From assembly GCA_910574835.1 (NCBI GenBank), contig CAJTDE010000006.1, positions 62,001 through 126,000 of the forward strand: a stretch of DNA of 64,000 nucleotides, written 5' to 3'. Origin of the DNA: Clostridia bacterium (GTDB taxonomy: Bacteria > Bacillota > Clostridia > Lachnospirales > Lachnospiraceae). Shown piece after piece: positions 8,294 to 17,096 of this stretch; position 1 is the first letter of the stretch; each line of letters opens with the position of its first letter. The position numbers and the translations under genes were made by a program. The notes beneath the pieces were generated by a model. It was not told the origin of the DNA and searched no databases. It worked only from the letters and a program-made list of their open reading frames with translations.

Positions 8294-10222
8294 GTGGTTG
8301 TTAAAATGAATTTCTTAAGCATCACCGGCCCTAAGGACGATATCGAACGAATAGCCGGGCAGTACCTTTCCAAATATGAGATACAATTGGAAAATGCACT
8401 GACAGAGCTTAAGACCGTACACGATTTAAGGCCATACACGGATAAAAATCCCTATGACGAGGTCTTAAAGAGAGCAAAGGAATACTTGCCGGAGGATTTG
8501 AAAACCAACCGGTCGTTTCCGGAGATGACCCCAGAGGAAGCAATAGAGCTTTTGAAAAAGGCGGAGGAGGATTTGGAGGAGCTTCAGGAAAAGAAAGCGG
8601 AGCTTCTGGCCAGACAGAAGAAGTGTCAGGATTCTATGGATATGATTACTCCTTTTGAGACAATCCCCTACGACATTCATGAGCTTTTGGGCTTCCGCTA
8701 TGTGAAATACCGCTTCGGGCGTATTTCCAGGGAACATTTTGAAAAGTTTGAGCGGTATGTATACGATACCTTAGACACCATTTTTTATAAATGTCAGTGT
8801 GACGATAATTATGTGTGGGGCGTTTATTTTGTGCCGGTGTCCTTTGCGGACAAGATTGACGCGGTATATGCCTCCATGCACTTTGAGCATTACTTTATGC
8901 CCGACGAATACATGGGAACGCCGAAGGATGCCTTGGAAAAGCTGAAGCAGGGACTTGAAGGCATCAATGAAGAGCTTGCGGCTCTGGAACACGAGATGAA
9001 TCGTGTTGTGGCGGACCACGGAGACCAGCTTGCGGCTGCCTGTGCCCTCTTAGAGCGGCGCAGAGAAGTCTTTGAGATACGCAAGTACGCAGCCCTGACG
9101 CGGGAGCGGAACCAGGTGTTCTACATTCTGTGCGGCTGGATGCCGGAGGATCAGGCGGATGCATTCCAGGCGGAGATTGAGGATGACGAGCGGATCTTTG
9201 TGGTGGTGGAGGATGATCACGACAATGTATTCAGCACACCGCCTACCAAACTGAAGAATCCGAAGCTGTTTCGTCCCTTTGAGATGTATATTAAAATGTA
9301 CGGACTTCCGGCCTACAATGAGATGGACCCCACAATTTTTGTGGCGCTGACGTACTCCTTTATCTTCGGAGCCATGTTCGGCGATGTGGGACAGGGGCTG
9401 GTGCTTCTTTTGGGAGGCGCGCTTCTTTATAAGAAGAAGGGCATGAGCCTGGCGGCCATTGTCTCCTGCGCGGGTATCTTTTCCGTTGTGTTCGGATTCC
9501 TGTACGGAAGCTTCTTTGGCTTTGAGGATACGGTGATTCACCATATCTGGCTGAGTCCCAAGGAGGCGATGATGACTCTTCCCATTATCGGTCAGATGAA
9601 TACGGTCTTTGTAGTGGCCGTGGTCTTCGGCATGTTTATGATTTTGACGGCAATGCTGCTTCACATCCGCGTCAGTATCAAAAACAAGGATGCGGAAGGA
9701 TGGTTTGACCCCAACGGAGTGGCCGGATTTATTTTCTACGGCGCACTGGCAATTGTATTGATTCTGGTGATGACCGGTCAGATTCTTCCGGCAGGCATTG
9801 TACTGGGAGTGGTATTCGGGATTCCACTTCTGGCCATGTTCTTCAAAGAGCCTTTGACCGCCCGGCTCGAAAAGAAGGGCAGCGGCATCGAGGGGAGCGT
9901 AGGCATGTACCTGGTCCAGTCCTTCTTTGAATTATTTGAGGTGCTGCTGAGCTTTTTCTCCAACACCCTGTCCTTTGTCCGTGTGGGCGCTTTTGCAGTG
10001 AGCCATGCGGCCATGATGGAAGTGGTGCTGATGCTTGCAGGCTTCGAGGGCGGAAGCGGCAACTGGATAGTCATTATCCTGGGCAATGTGTTTGTCTGCG
10101 CGATGGAGGGATTGATTGTTGGAATCCAGGTGCTGAGACTTCAGTATTACGAGCTGTTCAGCCGTTACTATAAAGGAACGGGGCGCGAATTTGTGCCTTA
10201 TGAAATGAAAAAAGCGAATTAA
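8294..10222 (+). CDS. ntpI: V-type ATPase subunit I (membrane stator, a-subunit homologue)
   Basis: The 642-residue protein has a long cytoplasmic coiled-coil arm (about residues 1-335) and a membrane half with about seven to eight helices. The segment LSFVRVGAFAVSHAAMM (about residues 555-571) contains the Arg of the ion half-channels that works against the ring carboxylate. The start is GTG at 8294, seven bases after AGGAGG; the in-frame ATG at 8306 is too far from that site. The ribosome binding site belongs to an R-family repeat. Confidence 0.94.
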   Translation: MVVKMNFLSITGPKDDIERIAGQYLSKYEIQLENALTELKTVHDLRPYTDKNPYDEVLKRAKEYLPEDLKTNRSFPEMTPEEAIELLKKAEEDLEELQEKKAELLARQKKCQDSMDMITPFETIPYDIHELLGFRYVKYRFGRISREHFEKFERYVYDTLDTIFYKCQCDDNYVWGVYFVPVSFADKIDAVYASMHFEHYFMPDEYMGTPKDALEKLKQGLEGINEELAALEHEMNRVVADHGDQLAAACALLERRREVFEIRKYAALTRERNQVFYILCGWMPEDQADAFQAEIEDDERIFVVVEDDHDNVFSTPPTKLKNPKLFRPFEMYIKMYGLPAYNEMDPTIFVALTYSFIFGAMFGDVGQGLVLLLGGALLYKKKGMSLAAIVSCAGIFSVVFGFLYGSFFGFEDTVIHHIWLSPKEAMMTLPIIGQMNTVFVVAVVFGMFMILTAMLLHIRVSIKNKDAEGWFDPNGVAGFIFYGALAIVLILVMTGQILPAGIVLGVVFGIPLLAMFFKEPLTARLEKKGSGIEGSVGMYLVQSFFELFEVLLSFFSNTLSFVRVGAFAVSHAAMMEVVLMLAGFEGGSGNWIVIILGNVFVCAMEGLIVGIQVLRLQYYELFSRYYKGTGREFVPYEMKKAN

Positions 10223-10465
10223 AATATTACGGAACTCAAAAAACAGCAATATCCGAATCCATGCACAGAAGGATTTACAGACGCAAGCTTCTGTGGCCGG
10301 AAATCTTTCTTAAAAGGTGTATGGATTGGGATATTGCGGAACTCAAAAAAACAGCAATATCCAAATCAATGCACAGAAGGATTTACAGACGCAAGCTTCT
10401 GTGGCCGGAAATCCTTCTTAAAAGGTGTATGGATTGGGATATTGCGGAACTCAAAATAGGAGGAG
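10223..10465 (+). repeat. E-family structured repeat, tandem double copy E2 (upstream of ntpK)
   Basis: Two near-identical 108-base units (10244-10351 and 10352-10459) follow a short partial unit. Each has an A' arm beginning GCAATATCC, an inner palindrome B (AGAAGGATTT pairing with AAATCCTTCT in unit 2) and an A arm GTGTATGGATTGGGATATTG running into CGGAACTCAAA. The last core continues as ATAGGAGGAG, the ntpK ribosome binding site. The reading frames inside the repeat are not genes. Confidence 0.85.
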
Positions 10466-10471
10466 ATTATT

Positions 10472-10909
10472 ATGTCTATGTTGGTAAAGGTAACTTTGGT
10501 AGCAGCACTGTTGTTAAGCATTGTAGTTCCCGTTGGAGCATATTTCCTGGGCGAGAAGAGCCGGAAGCGTTATAAGACCTCCCTGGCATGCAACTGCTTT
10601 TTCTTTTTCAGCACCCTGTGTCTGGCATCAATTCTGGCCTATGGCGGAAATGTTCATGCGGCAGAGACAGCGGGAGCAGCCGCAAACGGCGGACTGGCAA
10701 CCGGTCTTGGCTATATAGCGGCAGCAATGGCAACGGGAATCTCCGGCATCGGCTCCGGTATTGCCGTGGCATCCTCCGCAAGTGCGGCTCTGGGCGCTAT
10801 CAGCGAGGATCAGAGCGTATTCGGTAAGTCCATGATTTTCGTAGCTATGGCAGAGGGTATTGCTCTCTATGGCCTGATTATTTCCTTTATGATCTTAGGT
10901 AAGCTGTAA
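10472..10909 (+). CDS. ntpK: V-type ATPase subunit K (ion-binding rotor ring)
   Basis: The 145-residue proteolipid has two N-terminal membrane segments (about 5-25 and 43-60) without a carboxylate, then the ion-binding hairpin: a Gly/Ala-rich helix GLGYIAAAMATGISGIGSGI and a final helix with the essential Glu in FVAMAEGIALYGLIISFMIL. The Glu is followed by Gly rather than the Thr/Ser of Na+-binding rings, and the equivalent of the E. hirae Gln in the preceding helix is Val, so proton coupling seems likelier than sodium. AGGAGGAG supplied by repeat E2 precedes the ATG. Confidence 0.93.
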   Translation: MSMLVKVTLVAALLLSIVVPVGAYFLGEKSRKRYKTSLACNCFFFFSTLCLASILAYGGNVHAAETAGAAANGGLATGLGYIAAAMATGISGIGSGIAVASSASAALGAISEDQSVFGKSMIFVAMAEGIALYGLIISFMILGKL

Positions 10910-11009
10910 ATTCCGCCAAAAGCGGTTTTACAGAGGCCGAAAGGAAAAAAGCAAGGTAACGGTTCGATGTCCGAATTGTTACATATTAACAGGAAAGGCA
11001 GAAAATCCT

Positions 11010-11318
11010 ATGAAAATGTATTTGATAAGCGACAATATGGACACCTATACAGGTATGCGCCTGGCCGGTGTCGAGGGCACTGTGGCTCATGGAAGAGAGG
11101 AATTGAAGGAAGCTCTTGACCGGGTGCTGACCGATAAGGAGATTGCCATTGTCGTTCTGACGGAGAAGTTCGGAAGGGAGTATCCTGAGCTGATTGATGA
11201 GATACGCTTAAGCCGCAGCCTGCCTTTGCTTATTGAGATTCCTGACCGCCACGGCACACAGCGCGGGGAGAATTTCATTACCTCATATGTAAATGAGGCC
11301 GTAGGACTGAAGGTTTAA
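11010..11318 (+). CDS. ntpG: V-type ATPase subunit F (central stalk)
   Basis: The 102-residue protein matches the F subunit (NtpG in E. hirae nomenclature, Vma7 in yeast). It starts MKMYLISDNMDTYTGMRLAG and has the family's segment IAIVVLTEKFGREY. It binds subunit D in the central rotor shaft and can regulate ATP hydrolysis. It lies 100 bases after ntpK and 17 bases before ntpE. Confidence 0.93.
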   Translation: MKMYLISDNMDTYTGMRLAGVEGTVAHGREELKEALDRVLTDKEIAIVVLTEKFGREYPELIDEIRLSRSLPLLIEIPDRHGTQRGENFITSYVNEAVGLKV

Positions 11319-11335
11319 GAAAGAAGGTGACCCCT

Positions 11336-11923
11336 TTGACAATCGAAGAGAAGCTACAGCATTTGATGCAGTATTCTATGGAGGAGGCGCGGAAAAAGTA
11401 CGACGGCGTGCTCCTTGAATATACAAATACTATGGAGGAGATCTTCCAGGAGTACCAGGAAAACAAAAAACGCCAGGAAAATCTGGAGATTAAGTCAGAG
11501 AGCGAGCATCTGATCCGGGAAAACAACAAGCGTTTTTCCGAGGAGCAGGTGAAGCTCCGCCGGACCCTCAGCAGCATGCAGGAAGAATTGAAGGAAAAAC
11601 TGTTTGTGGAAATGAAGGACCGTCTGGCCCGGTTTGCGGAGAGTTCCGATTATCAGCGTCTTCTGGTGCGGCAATTGAAGGAAGCCATTGCTTTTGCCAG
11701 GGGAGAAGAGGTGATTCTCTACATCGATCCTTCCGATGCGGAGCGGAAGACCAGTCTGGAGGTAGAGGCAGGCGCGCCGATTACGGTAAGCAGCTATTCC
11801 TTTATGGGCGGAACCCGGGCAGTAATTCCGGGAAGAAATATTCTGATAGACAATTCCTTTGAGACAAAGCTTGCGGAAGCCAGAGAAAAGTTCAAGCTTA
11901 GGGGAGGAACGGCATATGAATAA
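11336..11923 (+). CDS. ntpE: V-type ATPase subunit E (peripheral stalk)
   Basis: The 195-residue protein has an N-terminal coiled coil (about 10-95) and a C-terminal globular part, the normal plan for subunit E, which pairs with the small coiled-coil stalk subunit. I prefer the TTG at 11336, because the strong site GAAGGTGA (11323-11330) lies 5 bases upstream; a GTG at 11327 lies within that site. The 3' end overlaps ntpA by 8 bases. Confidence 0.9.
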   Translation: MTIEEKLQHLMQYSMEEARKKYDGVLLEYTNTMEEIFQEYQENKKRQENLEIKSESEHLIRENNKRFSEEQVKLRRTLSSMQEELKEKLFVEMKDRLARFAESSDYQRLLVRQLKEAIAFARGEEVILYIDPSDAERKTSLEVEAGAPITVSSYSFMGGTRAVIPGRNILIDNSFETKLAEAREKFKLRGGTAYE

Positions 11924-13682
11924 GACAGGTGTTATTTATGGAATCAATGGTCCTGTCGTGTATCTGAAAGGCAATACGGAATTTAAGATGGCTGAGATGG
12001 TCTATGTGGGCCGCGAGCGGCTTGTAGGCGAGATTATCGGACTGAACAAGGGCCGCACTACCATCCAGGTATATGAGGAAACCACCGGTATCAAGCCGGG
12101 GGAGCTTGTGGAGGGTACGGGAGCGCCGATTTCCGTAATGCTGGCTCCCGGAATCTTAAACAATATTTACGACGGAATTGAGCGCCCGTTAAGTGAGATT
12201 GCCAAGGACGGCGGTGCTTACATCAACCGGGGAACCGTGGTGGATTCTCTGGATATGGAAAAGCTGTGGAAGGCTCATATGACCGTGAAGCCGGGAACCC
12301 GGGTAAGCGGCGGCACCATTATCTGCGAGGTTCAGGAGACCACAGCCATACTTCACAAGGTTATGGTTCCTCCCGATATGGAGGGAACCATTGTAAAGGT
12401 AATGCCGGACGGAGAATACACTATCCGGGATACCATTGCCGTACTCCAGCACGACGACGGAAGCGAGCAGGAGCTGACCATGCTGCAGAAATGGCCTATC
12501 CGTGTTCCGCGTCCCACCAGAAAGCGCTATCCGGCATCAAAGCCTCTGATCACGGGGCAGCGTATTCTGGATACCCTGTTTCCCATTGCAAAGGGCGGAA
12601 CGGCGGCTGTTCCCGGCGGTTTTGGTACGGGAAAGACCATGACTCAGCATCAGATTGCCAAGTGGTCGGATGCGGATATTATTATTTATATAGGATGCGG
12701 AGAGCGCGGCAATGAGATGACCCAGGTATTGGAGGAGTTCGGTGAGCTTATTGACCCCAAGACGGGAAATCCGCTGATGGATCGGACGGCTCTGATTGCC
12801 AATACTTCCAATATGCCGGTGGCTGCCCGTGAAGCAAGCATTTATACGGGAATTACTCTGGCGGAGTACTACCGGGATATGGGATATGATGTGGCAATTA
12901 TGGCGGACTCTACTTCCCGGTGGGCGGAGGCTTTGCGCGAGCTGTCCGGCCGTCTGGAGGAAATGCCCGCGGAGGAAGGCTTCCCGGCTTATCTGGCGTC
13001 CCGTCTGTCAGCCTTCTATGAGAGAGCGGGGCTGATGCTGAATTTAAACGGAACGGAAGGAAGCGTGTCCATTATCGGCGCCGTGTCGCCTCAGGGCGGC
13101 GATTTCTCCGAGCCTGTAACGCAGAATACCAAGCGGTTTGTCCGCTGCTTCTGGGGGCTTGATAAGTCCCTGGCCTATGCACGCCATTTCCCGGCCATTC
13201 ACTGGCTGACCAGCTACAGCGAGTATACCTCCGATCTGGCGCCCTGGTATAAGGATCATGTGTCCAAGGACTTTATGGACTGCCGGAACCGGATTATGGT
13301 GCTTTTAAACCAGGAGTGCAGCCTGATGGAGATTGTAAAGCTGATCGGAAGCGATGTACTGCCGGATGATCAGAAGCTTGTCCTGGAGATTGCCAGGGTG
13401 ATACGTCTGGGCTTTCTTCAGCAGAACGCCTTCCATCCTGACGATACCTGTGTTCCTATGGAGAAGCAGATGAAAATGATGCAGATTATCCTGTATCTCT
13501 ATGATAAGGCAAGAGCGCTGATTGCTCTTAACATGCCGATGTCCGTACTGAAATCGGAGAATATCTTCGAGCGCGTCATTGCCATCAAGTACGATGTGCC
13601 CAACAATCAGTTGGAGGACTTTGAGGGTTATCGGGAAGAGATAGACGCTTTTTATGAGAGAGTACTGGAAAAGAATGCATAG
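11916..13682 (+). CDS. ntpA: V-type ATPase catalytic subunit A
   Basis: At 588 residues this has the family's normal length. It has the N-terminal barrel, the bulge domain, Walker A GGFGTGKT (about residues 234-241) and the Walker B region [18 protein letters not shown]. Three copies alternate with subunit B in the head and hydrolyse or make ATP. The ATG at 11916 follows GGGGAGGA and overlaps the end of ntpE; an earlier in-frame start lies deep inside ntpE and is rejected. Confidence 0.97.
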   Translation: MNKTGVIYGINGPVVYLKGNTEFKMAEMVYVGRERLVGEIIGLNKGRTTIQVYEETTGIKPGELVEGTGAPISVMLAPGILNNIYDGIERPLSEIAKDGGAYINRGTVVDSLDMEKLWKAHMTVKPGTRVSGGTIICEVQETTAILHKVMVPPDMEGTIVKVMPDGEYTIRDTIAVLQHDDGSEQELTMLQKWPIRVPRPTRKRYPASKPLITGQRILDTLFPIAKGGTAAVPGGFGTGKTMTQHQIAKWSDADIIIYIGCGERGNEMTQVLEEFGELIDPKTGNPLMDRTALIANTSNMPVAAREASIYTGITLAEYYRDMGYDVAIMADSTSRWAEALRELSGRLEEMPAEEGFPAYLASRLSAFYERAGLMLNLNGTEGSVSIIGAVSPQGGDFSEPVTQNTKRFVRCFWGLDKSLAYARHFPAIHWLTSYSEYTSDLAPWYKDHVSKDFMDCRNRIMVLLNQECSLMEIVKLIGSDVLPDDQKLVLEIARVIRLGFLQQNAFHPDDTCVPMEKQMKMMQIILYLYDKARALIALNMPMSVLKSENIFERVIAIKYDVPNNQLEDFEGYREEIDAFYERVLEKNA

Positions 13683-13694
13683 ATCAGCAGAGCA

Positions 13695-13846
13695 GAGCCG
13701 TGTACTGGCTGGATTCTGCGGAACTGGAATAAAAACAGCAGAATCCGGCCAGTGCACAGAAGGATTTACGGACGGATGCTATTGCGGCCGGAAATACTTC
13801 TAGGAGCCGTGTACTGGCTGGATTCTGCGGAACTGGAATAGGAGAG
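13695..13846 (+). repeat. E-family structured repeat, copy E3 (between ntpA and ntpB)
   Basis: Arm A1 GTGTACTGGCTGGATTCTGC (13700-13719) recurs exactly as A3 (13809-13828). Between them lie A' GCAGAATCCGGCCAGTGCAC (13738-13757), complementary to either, and palindrome B (13758-13801). The core GCGGAACTGGAATAGGAG ends in the ntpB ribosome binding site. The identical A1 and A3 create two mutually exclusive hairpins. Confidence 0.85.
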
Positions 13847-13849
13847 AGT

Positions 13850-15238
13850 ATGTCGATAGAATATTTAGGATTGAGTGAAATTAACGGCCCTCTGATTGCG
13901 CTGGAGGGTGTACAGGATGCCTCCTATGAAGAGATTGTGGAAGTTACCATTGACGGTAAGAAAAAGGAATTGGGCCGTATTATCGAGTGCTATGAGGATA
14001 AGGCAGTAATCCAGGTATTCGGCGGCACGGACAATATGTCCCTTCGGAATACCCATACCAAGCTGACAGGCCATCCGATGGAGATAGCCCTTTCCCCGGA
14101 AATTTTGGGCCGTACCTTCAACGGCATCGGACAGCCCATTGACGGTCTAGGCGAGGTGGAGTCTGACATCCACCGGAATGTAAACGGCCAGCCCTTGAAT
14201 CCCGTTATGCGCGAATACCCCCGAAACTATATTCGGACCGGTTTTTCCGCCATTGACGGACTGACTACCCTGATCCGCGGTCAGAAGCTTCCTATTTTTT
14301 CAGGAAACGGCCTTCCCCACGATCAGCTTGCGGCGCAGCTTGTGCGCCAGGCTTCTTTAGGAGAGGATTCCGACGAAGAGTTTGCGATTGTGTTTGCGGC
14401 TATGGGCGTTAAGCATGATGTGGCTGAGTTTTTCCGCCGTGCTTTTGAGGAGAGCGGCGTGTCCGAGCATGTGACCATGTTTTTGAATCTGGCAAATGAT
14501 CCCGTGGTAGAACGTCTGATTACGCCAAGAGTAGCGCTGACGGCGGCAGAGTATCTTGCCTTTGAGTGCAATATGCACATCCTGGTTATTTTGACGGATA
14601 TGACTTCCTTTGCGGAGGCTATGCGTGAGGTTTCCTCCTCCAAGGGAGAGATTCCCTCCAGAAAGGGTTATCCCGGTTATTTGTACAGCGAATTGGCGAC
14701 TATTTATGAGCGTGCGGGAATTGTGCAGGGCATCAACGGTTCCGTGACACAGATTCCCATTCTGACCATGCCGAACGATGATATTACCCATCCCATTCCG
14801 GACCTGACCGGTTATATTACGGAAGGGCAGATTGTACTGGATCGAGTTCTCAACGGACAGGGCGTTTATCCGCCTATCAATGTACTTCCTTCCCTGTCAC
14901 GTCTTATGAAGGACGGCATCGGAGAGGGGTATACCAGAGGCGATCATCAGGCATTGTCCAATCAGCTCTTTTCTTCTTACGCGAAGGTGGGAGATGCAAG
15001 GGCCTTGGCGTCTGTTATCGGTGAGGATGAGCTTTCTCCGATTGATAAGAAATATCTGCTCTTTGGCAAGGCATTTGAGGAACGCTTCGTAGGACAGGGG
15101 TCGGAGGATAACCGGACGATTCAGACTACGCTGGACATCGGCTGGGAGCTGCTTGGCATGCTGCCGAGGGAAGAACTGGATCGAATTGATACGAAGATAC
15201 TGGATCAGTACTATAAGCCTCAGACAGAGGAAGCATAA
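13850..15238 (+). CDS. ntpB: V-type ATPase regulatory subunit B
   Basis: The 462-residue protein matches the non-catalytic B subunit: the Walker A is replaced ([17 protein letters not shown]), while the conserved [20 protein letters not shown] and [17 protein letters not shown] segments are present. Three copies complete the hexameric head and contribute residues to the ATP site at the A-B interface. The ATG follows AGGAG at 13840-13844, contributed by repeat E3. Confidence 0.96.
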   Translation: MSIEYLGLSEINGPLIALEGVQDASYEEIVEVTIDGKKKELGRIIECYEDKAVIQVFGGTDNMSLRNTHTKLTGHPMEIALSPEILGRTFNGIGQPIDGLGEVESDIHRNVNGQPLNPVMREYPRNYIRTGFSAIDGLTTLIRGQKLPIFSGNGLPHDQLAAQLVRQASLGEDSDEEFAIVFAAMGVKHDVAEFFRRAFEESGVSEHVTMFLNLANDPVVERLITPRVALTAAEYLAFECNMHILVILTDMTSFAEAMREVSSSKGEIPSRKGYPGYLYSELATIYERAGIVQGINGSVTQIPILTMPNDDITHPIPDLTGYITEGQIVLDRVLNGQGVYPPINVLPSLSRLMKDGIGEGYTRGDHQALSNQLFSSYAKVGDARALASVIGEDELSPIDKKYLLFGKAFEERFVGQGSEDNRTIQTTLDIGWELLGMLPREELDRIDTKILDQYYKPQTEEA

Positions 15239-15332
15239 GCAGTTGGATTTGCGGAATTGGAAGAGGCAGTACGAAACCGGAATCGTCCGGCTAAGAAATG
15301 TCAAGTGTTTTTGAAAATAATTTCTGCCGACC

Positions 15333-15460
15333 GGTAAAGTCGCAAAGGCGCACGAGAGAAACTTTTATGAGTGCTCTTTCGAATAAAAGTTTCTCTCATT
15401 ACAGGTGCGTCGAAGCGACTTTACCCTTTAGCGCCGTCGCGCAGCGACTTTTATAGGAGG
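15333..15460 (+). repeat. R-family structured repeat, copy R1 (between ntpB and ntpD)
   Basis: The outer arms GGTAAAGTCGC (15333-15343) and GCGACTTTACC (15415-15425) enclose the inner arms GAGAGAAACTTTTAT and ATAAAAGTTTCTCTC. A second small hairpin GTCGCGCAGCGAC (15436-15448) follows, then TTTTATAGGAGG, the ntpD ribosome binding site. The stretch before it (15239-15332) holds a decayed E-type core near 15251-15264 (TTGCGGAATTGGAA). Confidence 0.85.
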
Positions 15461-15464
15461 CAAA

Positions 15465-16082
15465 ATGGATAACCAATCATTTCCTACGAAGGGTAATTTA
15501 ATATTGGCAAAAAATTCTCTGGTACTGGCCCGGCAGGGCTACGAGCTGATGGATAAGAAGCGGAATATCCTCATACGGGAATTGATGGGCTTGGTGGAGC
15601 AGGCGAGGGATATCCAAAAGGAGATCCGAACCACTTTCCAGTCCGCGTATGAGGCGCTCCAGAAGGCCAACATGGAGCTGGGAGTGAATTTCGTGTCGGA
15701 CGTTGCCCGGAATGTGCCTGTAGAGGATACGATTGAGGTAAAGCTTCGAAGCATTATGGGAACTGAGATTCCTTTGGTGCGCTACGACGCGGCAACCCGG
15801 ACCCCGGCGTATGCCTTCTACAGTACAAGGGAATCTCTGGATATTGCCCGTGTGTCCTTTGAAAAGGTGAAGGATCTGACGGTGAAGCTTTCTATGGTGG
15901 AGAACTCGGCCTATCTGTTGGCGGCCAACATCAAAAAGGCTCAGAAGAGGGCTAACGCTTTACAGAATATTACGATTCCCAGGTATGAAACCTTGGTGAA
16001 GGATATTGCGAACGCTTTGGAAGAGAAGGAGCGCGAGGAGTTTACAAGGCTTAAGGTGATTAAGCGGATGCATACGGGGTGA
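15465..16082 (+). CDS. ntpD: V-type ATPase subunit D (central shaft)
   Basis: The 205-residue protein is a long alpha-helical hairpin: N-terminal GNLILAKNSLVLARQGYELMDKKRNILIRE and C-terminal RANALQNITIPRYETLVKDI are the conserved ends of subunit D. It forms the rotor axle inside the A3B3 head together with subunit F. It is the last gene of the operon and is followed by a terminator. Its ribosome binding site comes from R1. Confidence 0.95.
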   Translation: MDNQSFPTKGNLILAKNSLVLARQGYELMDKKRNILIRELMGLVEQARDIQKEIRTTFQSAYEALQKANMELGVNFVSDVARNVPVEDTIEVKLRSIMGTEIPLVRYDAATRTPAYAFYSTRESLDIARVSFEKVKDLTVKLSMVENSAYLLAANIKKAQKRANALQNITIPRYETLVKDIANALEEKEREEFTRLKVIKRMHTG

Positions 16083-16146
16083 GGGCAGGAAGCTTATTTC
16101 TGCGGACAGTAAGTAAAGCGGATATAGTACAGATGTGAATGGATAT

Positions 16147-16178
16147 AAAAGCTTATCATGTAAAATGGTAGGCTTTTT
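16147..16178 (+). terminator. Terminator of the V-ATPase operon
   Basis: The 13-bp stem AAAAGCTTATCAT (16147-16159) pairs with ATGGTAGGCTTTT (16165-16177) through two G-U pairs, followed by T. Confidence 0.65.
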
Positions 16179-16236
16179 AATTGGGCAAAAACACGTCCAA
16201 TTATATCAAATAAAAGTAGTGTAATTTATACATACA

Positions 16237-16245
16237 TGGTATAAT
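16237..16245 (+). promoter_or_regulatory. Extended -10 promoter of the EcsC-like gene
   Basis: TGGTATAAT is a perfect extended -10; no good -35 is seen. The implied transcription start (about 16252) is almost at the upstream ATG (16253), which argues for the ATG at 16289 as the true start. Confidence 0.6.
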
Positions 16246-16288
16246 TGCACCAATGATAAAGCAGCAATTTTTGAAAGGACTTTCGATA

Positions 16289-17008
16289 ATGGACAGTAAA
16301 GCGAAAAAACGGGTAATAACACAAGAAGATATTATGAACCTTTTGGATGCTAGTTATGAGAAATGTTTAAACGGTATACCAAAAGTCAGTCCAAGTGTTG
16401 AAGATATGGCAAATGATTATTTAAAGAAACATAAATCTAAAGAAGATGCGTGTAAAGCAATGTTGCGAAACCAAATTGTTAAATGCACAACATCTGGTGT
16501 GGTAACAGGATTCGGAGGTTTTATTACTATGCCTGTTGCGATTCCTGCAAATGTTGGCAGCGTAATTTATGTTCAAATGCGTATGATAGCGTGTGTTGCA
16601 TATATGGCAGGTTATGAATTGAACAGCGATCAGACACAAACTTTTGTTTATGCATGTTTGGCGGGGGTAGCAGTCAATAGTTTATTGAAACAAGCTGGTA
16701 TAAAATTTGGTGTTAAATTTGGAGAGGGACTTATAAAGAAAATCCCAGGCAAAGTATTAATTAAAATAAACCAAAAGGTGGGATTTAGATTTATTACCAA
16801 ATTTGGCACAAAAGGAATAGTAAATTTGGGAAAGCTTCTTCCGGGAGTAGGAGCTTTAGTAGGCGGCGGACTAGATTTAACAGAAACCAAGGTGATAGCC
16901 GACCGCGCTTATAAATGGTTTTTAAAAAGCGATTTTTCTATAAAAGATGCGGCAGAGGAAGAACCAATAGATTTTGAAAATGTAATAGAAACATATGAAC
17001 ATCAGTAA
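16289..17008 (+). CDS. EcsC-family-like protein
   Basis: The 239-residue protein has an EcsC-like core with Gly-rich, weakly hydrophobic stretches (TSGVVTGFGGFITMPVAIPA near residue 72; VNLGKLLPGVGALVGGGLDL near residue 187). EcsC-domain proteins are widespread but biochemically undefined; the name comes from a gene next to the Bacillus EcsAB transporter, which is absent here. The ATG at 16289 is preferred: AAAGGA lies nine bases upstream, while the earlier ATG at 16253 lacks a site. Base composition is clearly AT-richer than the V-ATPase operon, as for the next gene. Confidence 0.7.
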   Translation: MDSKAKKRVITQEDIMNLLDASYEKCLNGIPKVSPSVEDMANDYLKKHKSKEDACKAMLRNQIVKCTTSGVVTGFGGFITMPVAIPANVGSVIYVQMRMIACVAYMAGYELNSDQTQTFVYACLAGVAVNSLLKQAGIKFGVKFGEGLIKKIPGKVLIKINQKVGFRFITKFGTKGIVNLGKLLPGVGALVGGGLDLTETKVIADRAYKWFLKSDFSIKDAAEEEPIDFENVIETYEHQ

Positions 17009-17096
17009 ACCTAACATAAAATAAATGTTATGTATTTAGGCAGATTGGCTGAATGAAAATCCGTATTAACGAAAAGATATTTTTTGGAGGATAAGT

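Noticed and set aside
9050-9664. Antisense frame of 204 codons within ntpI
   Set aside because: It lies opposite well-conserved ntpI sequence and has no start signals or recognisable domain.
10261-10575. Frame of 104 codons upstream of ntpK with a repeated peptide
   Set aside because: The peptide repetition is produced by the tandem E2 repeat and the frame has no ribosome binding site.
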